Shown here piece by piece: positions 61,905 through 64,000 of a stretch of DNA of 64,000 nucleotides. Source of the DNA: Pseudodesulfovibrio sp. GTDB lineage: Bacteria > Desulfobacterota > Desulfovibrionia > Desulfovibrionales > Desulfovibrionaceae. A model generated the notes under the pieces. The model saw only the letters and a program-made list of their open reading frames with translations. It searched no databases and was not told the origin of the DNA. The stretch covers positions 124,001-188,000 of the forward strand of contig JAEINO010000001.1 of the NCBI GenBank assembly GCA_016342345.1, read 5' to 3'. The number at the start of each line of letters is the position of its first letter. Position 1 is the stretch's first letter. The position numbers were made by a program, and so were the translations under genes.

Positions 61905-62102
61905 TTTATCCTCCTAGAAAGTCCGTGCAGTCCGAAGCGAAATCCCAATTCCCTTCAGTCCGAGGCCCACGACTTCCTAAAATTTTAGAGTAAACAATCC
62001 TGTAGCAATCCCGACTCTGACGTAGACTCTTCGATTACAAGGTAATCATGCAATCCGTCAATCTTACGAAAATATAATAATCGCAATTCCCGAAATCAAC
62101 AA

Positions 62103-62131
62103 AAAAGTCCCCTCGCTTGCGCAAGGGGATT
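62103..62131 (-). terminator. Terminator after the carboxyltransferase gene
   Basis: On the minus strand CCCCTTGC and GCGAGGGG around GCAA (one unpaired position), followed by a T run. It separates the carboxyltransferase from the PEP synthase gene. Confidence 0.85.
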
Positions 62132-62134
62132 CAC

Positions 62135-64000
62135 TTACAATTTTTGACCACACTTGGGACAGAAGTTACTATCTTCATCAAGAACATCATTCTTGCATGT
62201 GGGACAGATGCCCGCAACAGGTCCGAGTTCGACCAACAGTTCACCTTCCACCACCGGAATCATTTTTTTATCTTCAATGTAATTGGCAGCTTTGATCACT
62301 CTACGTACCATTCCGTCAACCGGTGCCAATACGGATTTTTCCTGTTTCATGATGGAAATGTTGAACAGCTCTTCGCCCGCCTTGACCTTGTCACCAGGAC
62401 GCACGTGAGTAACCCACAGATCGCCGTTGCTAGGCGATCCAACGTGATACTCATTCGCCGAATCAGCCATTTCGGTATAATCTTTGCCTCCGGTCTCAGG
62501 TTCGGCGACCTTGACCTGATGACTCATGATCTCGGAGTCAAGAATGTACCGGATAACAGCCATACCATCTTCATCAGGCTCGGAAATATCCAGAATGCGC
62601 ATCCTGTGGGGTTTCTTGCAATTACCCTGGAAATGCAAAACTTCACCTTTCTCTAGGCCCTCAAACCACACATCAACTGGCAAGTTGTTGATATTTCCAT
62701 ATTTTTCGCAAAAATCTATGGTCTTTATGGCATCGCCTGGATGGTTGAGATACATCACGAACTCTTCATCACTCGGTTGACGATGCAGGCGCGTCTGTAA
62801 TGCTTCCCTCTCGGCCTTCAGATCAACGTCAACCAATGTGGTCAACGGAGAATCCTCGGTACGCTCAACAATGGCTGCTTCCCAACCTTTGCCAAATGCG
62901 GATTTATAAACCCAGTTCTCGGGGAAACCAAGAGGCAATTTACCAAATTTACCAAGTAGCAGATTTCTGAATGCATCATTGGAATCACGATACAGATCAA
63001 GTCTGGCTTCACGTTCGAGATTCGTCAAATCCTCGTCCTTACAAAGATTGACAATATCCAGAATATTCAGAAGTCTACGAACCTCTCGAGTTCCACCACG
63101 TTTGTACGCACCGGTTACAGCCAGAAATGCCGTATTCCAGGTGATCTGGGAACCAGGGGTGACATCATGATAACGAACAATTTTCCGTGTCCCCTCAAGG
63201 AATTTAAGCATGTAAGGTAATAACTTGATATACCCCTGTTTCAACGCGCCTTCCTGAGAAGAAGACGTGGCCCCACCAGGCATGCCATGACGAATAACAT
63301 CATGATCAATACCTTGGAAGAACGGTGCAGTATATCGATCATAATATGGCATGATCTGCTTAAGCTGAAAGTTTGCTGCCCGGATCATATCCTTGTCAAG
63401 ATGGGTCTTCAAACCAATCTCATCTTCAATATAAGCAGCCGTGGACAACACCTCGCCCTGACCATACCAACGAACGGATGCACCAACGGCAACATCCACA
63501 ATATGAGCACCAGCTTCGGCTGCAGCACCCATGGTCGGGACAAACAGACCATCAGTATAATGACGATGACTATGAACAACCAATTCAGGATATTTCGCGC
63601 GAATGGAACTGACAAGTTCACGCATGAATCTGGGAGGACAAACTCCCGCCATATCCTTGAGGCCGAGAATAATCAGCTTTTCGACTTTTTTCTTGCTGAC
63701 ACCGGCCACATTGGCACACATGGTGAGAATTTCATCAGTGACTGTCATGTATCGATCAACAGTAAATCCTTTAGCCCAGGACAAGGAAATAGCCGGTTCA
63801 AAGATATTCTTCCTTGAATTCATAGCCACTTCCGCAAACGGACGCATGTTTTCGATATGATTAAGGAAATCAAAGCAACGGATGATTTCGTAATGTTCGT
63901 TGATCATTTCGCCCGTCAGGCGCATGACATTCTTTGGTTGGGGCTTGTAGCCAAGCACATTGGTGGAACGAACAAGAATCTGTTTGAGTGAGGTCGGAGC
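62135..64000 (-). CDS. Pyruvate carboxylase / oxaloacetate decarboxylase-type carboxyltransferase with biotin domain, 5' end cut
   Basis: At least 621 residues are in the window and the frame continues past its edge. The visible part has the end of the HMGL-like carboxyltransferase barrel (YPELVVHSHRHYTDGLFVPTMGAAAEAGAHIVDVAVG with the metal-binding H-x-H; GMPGGATSSSQEG), the conserved PYC_OADA region, and a C-terminal biotinyl domain with the lysine in SIMKQEKSVLAPVDG. The usual motif is AMKM, so IMKQ is a variant. After it is a zinc-ribbon-like tail, CPTC...CPKCGQKL, which is unusual. It forms oxaloacetate from pyruvate or the reverse; the biotin carboxylase part would be upstream or separate. 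Confidence 0.88.
   Translation of the reverse strand, partial: APTSLKQILVRSTNVLGYKPQPKNVMRLTGEMINEHYEIIRCFDFLNHIENMRPFAEVAMNSRKNIFEPAISLSWAKGFTVDRYMTVTDEILTMCANVAGVSKKKVEKLIILGLKDMAGVCPPRFMRELVSSIRAKYPELVVHSHRHYTDGLFVPTMGAAAEAGAHIVDVAVGASVRWYGQGEVLSTAAYIEDEIGLKTHLDKDMIRAANFQLKQIMPYYDRYTAPFFQGIDHDVIRHGMPGGATSSSQEGALKQGYIKLLPYMLKFLEGTRKIVRYHDVTPGSQITWNTAFLAVTGAYKRGGTREVRRLLNILDIVNLCKDEDLTNLEREARLDLYRDSNDAFRNLLLGKFGKLPLGFPENWVYKSAFGKGWEAAIVERTEDSPLTTLVDVDLKAEREALQTRLHRQPSDEEFVMYLNHPGDAIKTIDFCEKYGNINNLPVDVWFEGLEKGEVLHFQGNCKKPHRMRILDISEPDEDGMAVIRYILDSEIMSHQVKVAEPETGGKDYTEMADSANEYHVGSPSNGDLWVTHVRPGDKVKAGEELFNISIMKQEKSVLAPVDGMVRRVIKAANYIEDKKMIPVVEGELLVELGPVAGICPTCKNDVLDEDSNFCPKCGQKL

Overview
The window looks like chromosomal DNA of a motile, anaerobic, Gram-negative bacterium of the Desulfovibrionaceae type. 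This is an inference from gene content: LL-diaminopimelate aminotransferase, a Tat-exported superoxide-reductase-like protein, the selenium-linked protein YedF, LptF/LptG/LolA envelope transport, MotA/MotB and FlaG motility genes, and a very long PEP-synthase-like protein next to a biotin-carrying carboxyltransferase. Both ends cut genes: mutS on the left, and the pyruvate/oxaloacetate carboxyltransferase on the right.

Positions 1-13750 are ordinary core genome. They hold mutS, a lapA-lapB pair, a HIT hydrolase, a DHH-CBS-tRNA nucleotidyltransferase fusion and xerD on the minus strand. On the plus strand are dapL-folK, a small metal-binding (YHS-like) protein and a TPR protein, followed by a secreted choloylglycine-hydrolase-family enzyme on the minus strand. 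folK has no ATG, GTG or TTG and probably starts at an ATT that overlaps the dapL stop.

Positions 14105-27869 are a 13.7-kb integrated element bounded by a 27-bp direct repeat, one copy of which is the 3' end of tRNA-Leu(GAG). A tyrosine integrase lies just inside the tRNA, and candidate TTTTGACCCA arm sites occur near both ends. The cargo is unusual. Two tandem paralogous proteins resemble short single-subunit (family A / T7-type) nucleic-acid polymerases. Each is preceded by an 88% identical 66-nt leader and then by a hairpin of unrelated sequence beside the ribosome binding site. One paralogue keeps the catalytic-like aspartates and the other has lost both. A DUF3800 nuclease-like gene follows a promoter, a structured noncoding RNA and a terminator, a layout like type III toxin-antitoxin loci. 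The rest is a GNAT toxin-antitoxin pair beside a 55-bp perfect palindrome, a frameshifted MmeI-like restriction-methyltransferase, an XRE regulator-DNA methyltransferase pair with a 32-bp-period operator array, a hairpin-rich noncoding stretch and a second tyrosine recombinase. I read it as a defence-carrying integrative element or phage satellite; no structural or conjugation genes are visible.

Positions 27946-47541 return to core functions: secG-tpiA-pgk-rimI, a Nudix protein, an inositol-phosphatase-family enzyme, gcvT, yedF, an RsuA/RluB pseudouridine synthase, lolA-ftsK, efp, aroQ, engB, lptF-lptG, uppP, a tRNA(CAU), the superoxide-reductase-like protein and ssrA (tmRNA, tag ANDNYDYAMAA). 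Positions 47656-58037 are motility- and signalling-related: a lipoprotein, two FapA-domain proteins, a degenerate response regulator, motA followed by two motB genes, flaG behind a sigma-28-like promoter, and a chemotaxis receptor interrupted by an in-frame TGA. The right end carries the 1196-residue PEP synthase and the C-terminal part of the carboxyltransferase, which probably cooperate in pyruvate/PEP/oxaloacetate interconversion. No CRISPR array, rRNA operon or insertion sequence was seen.
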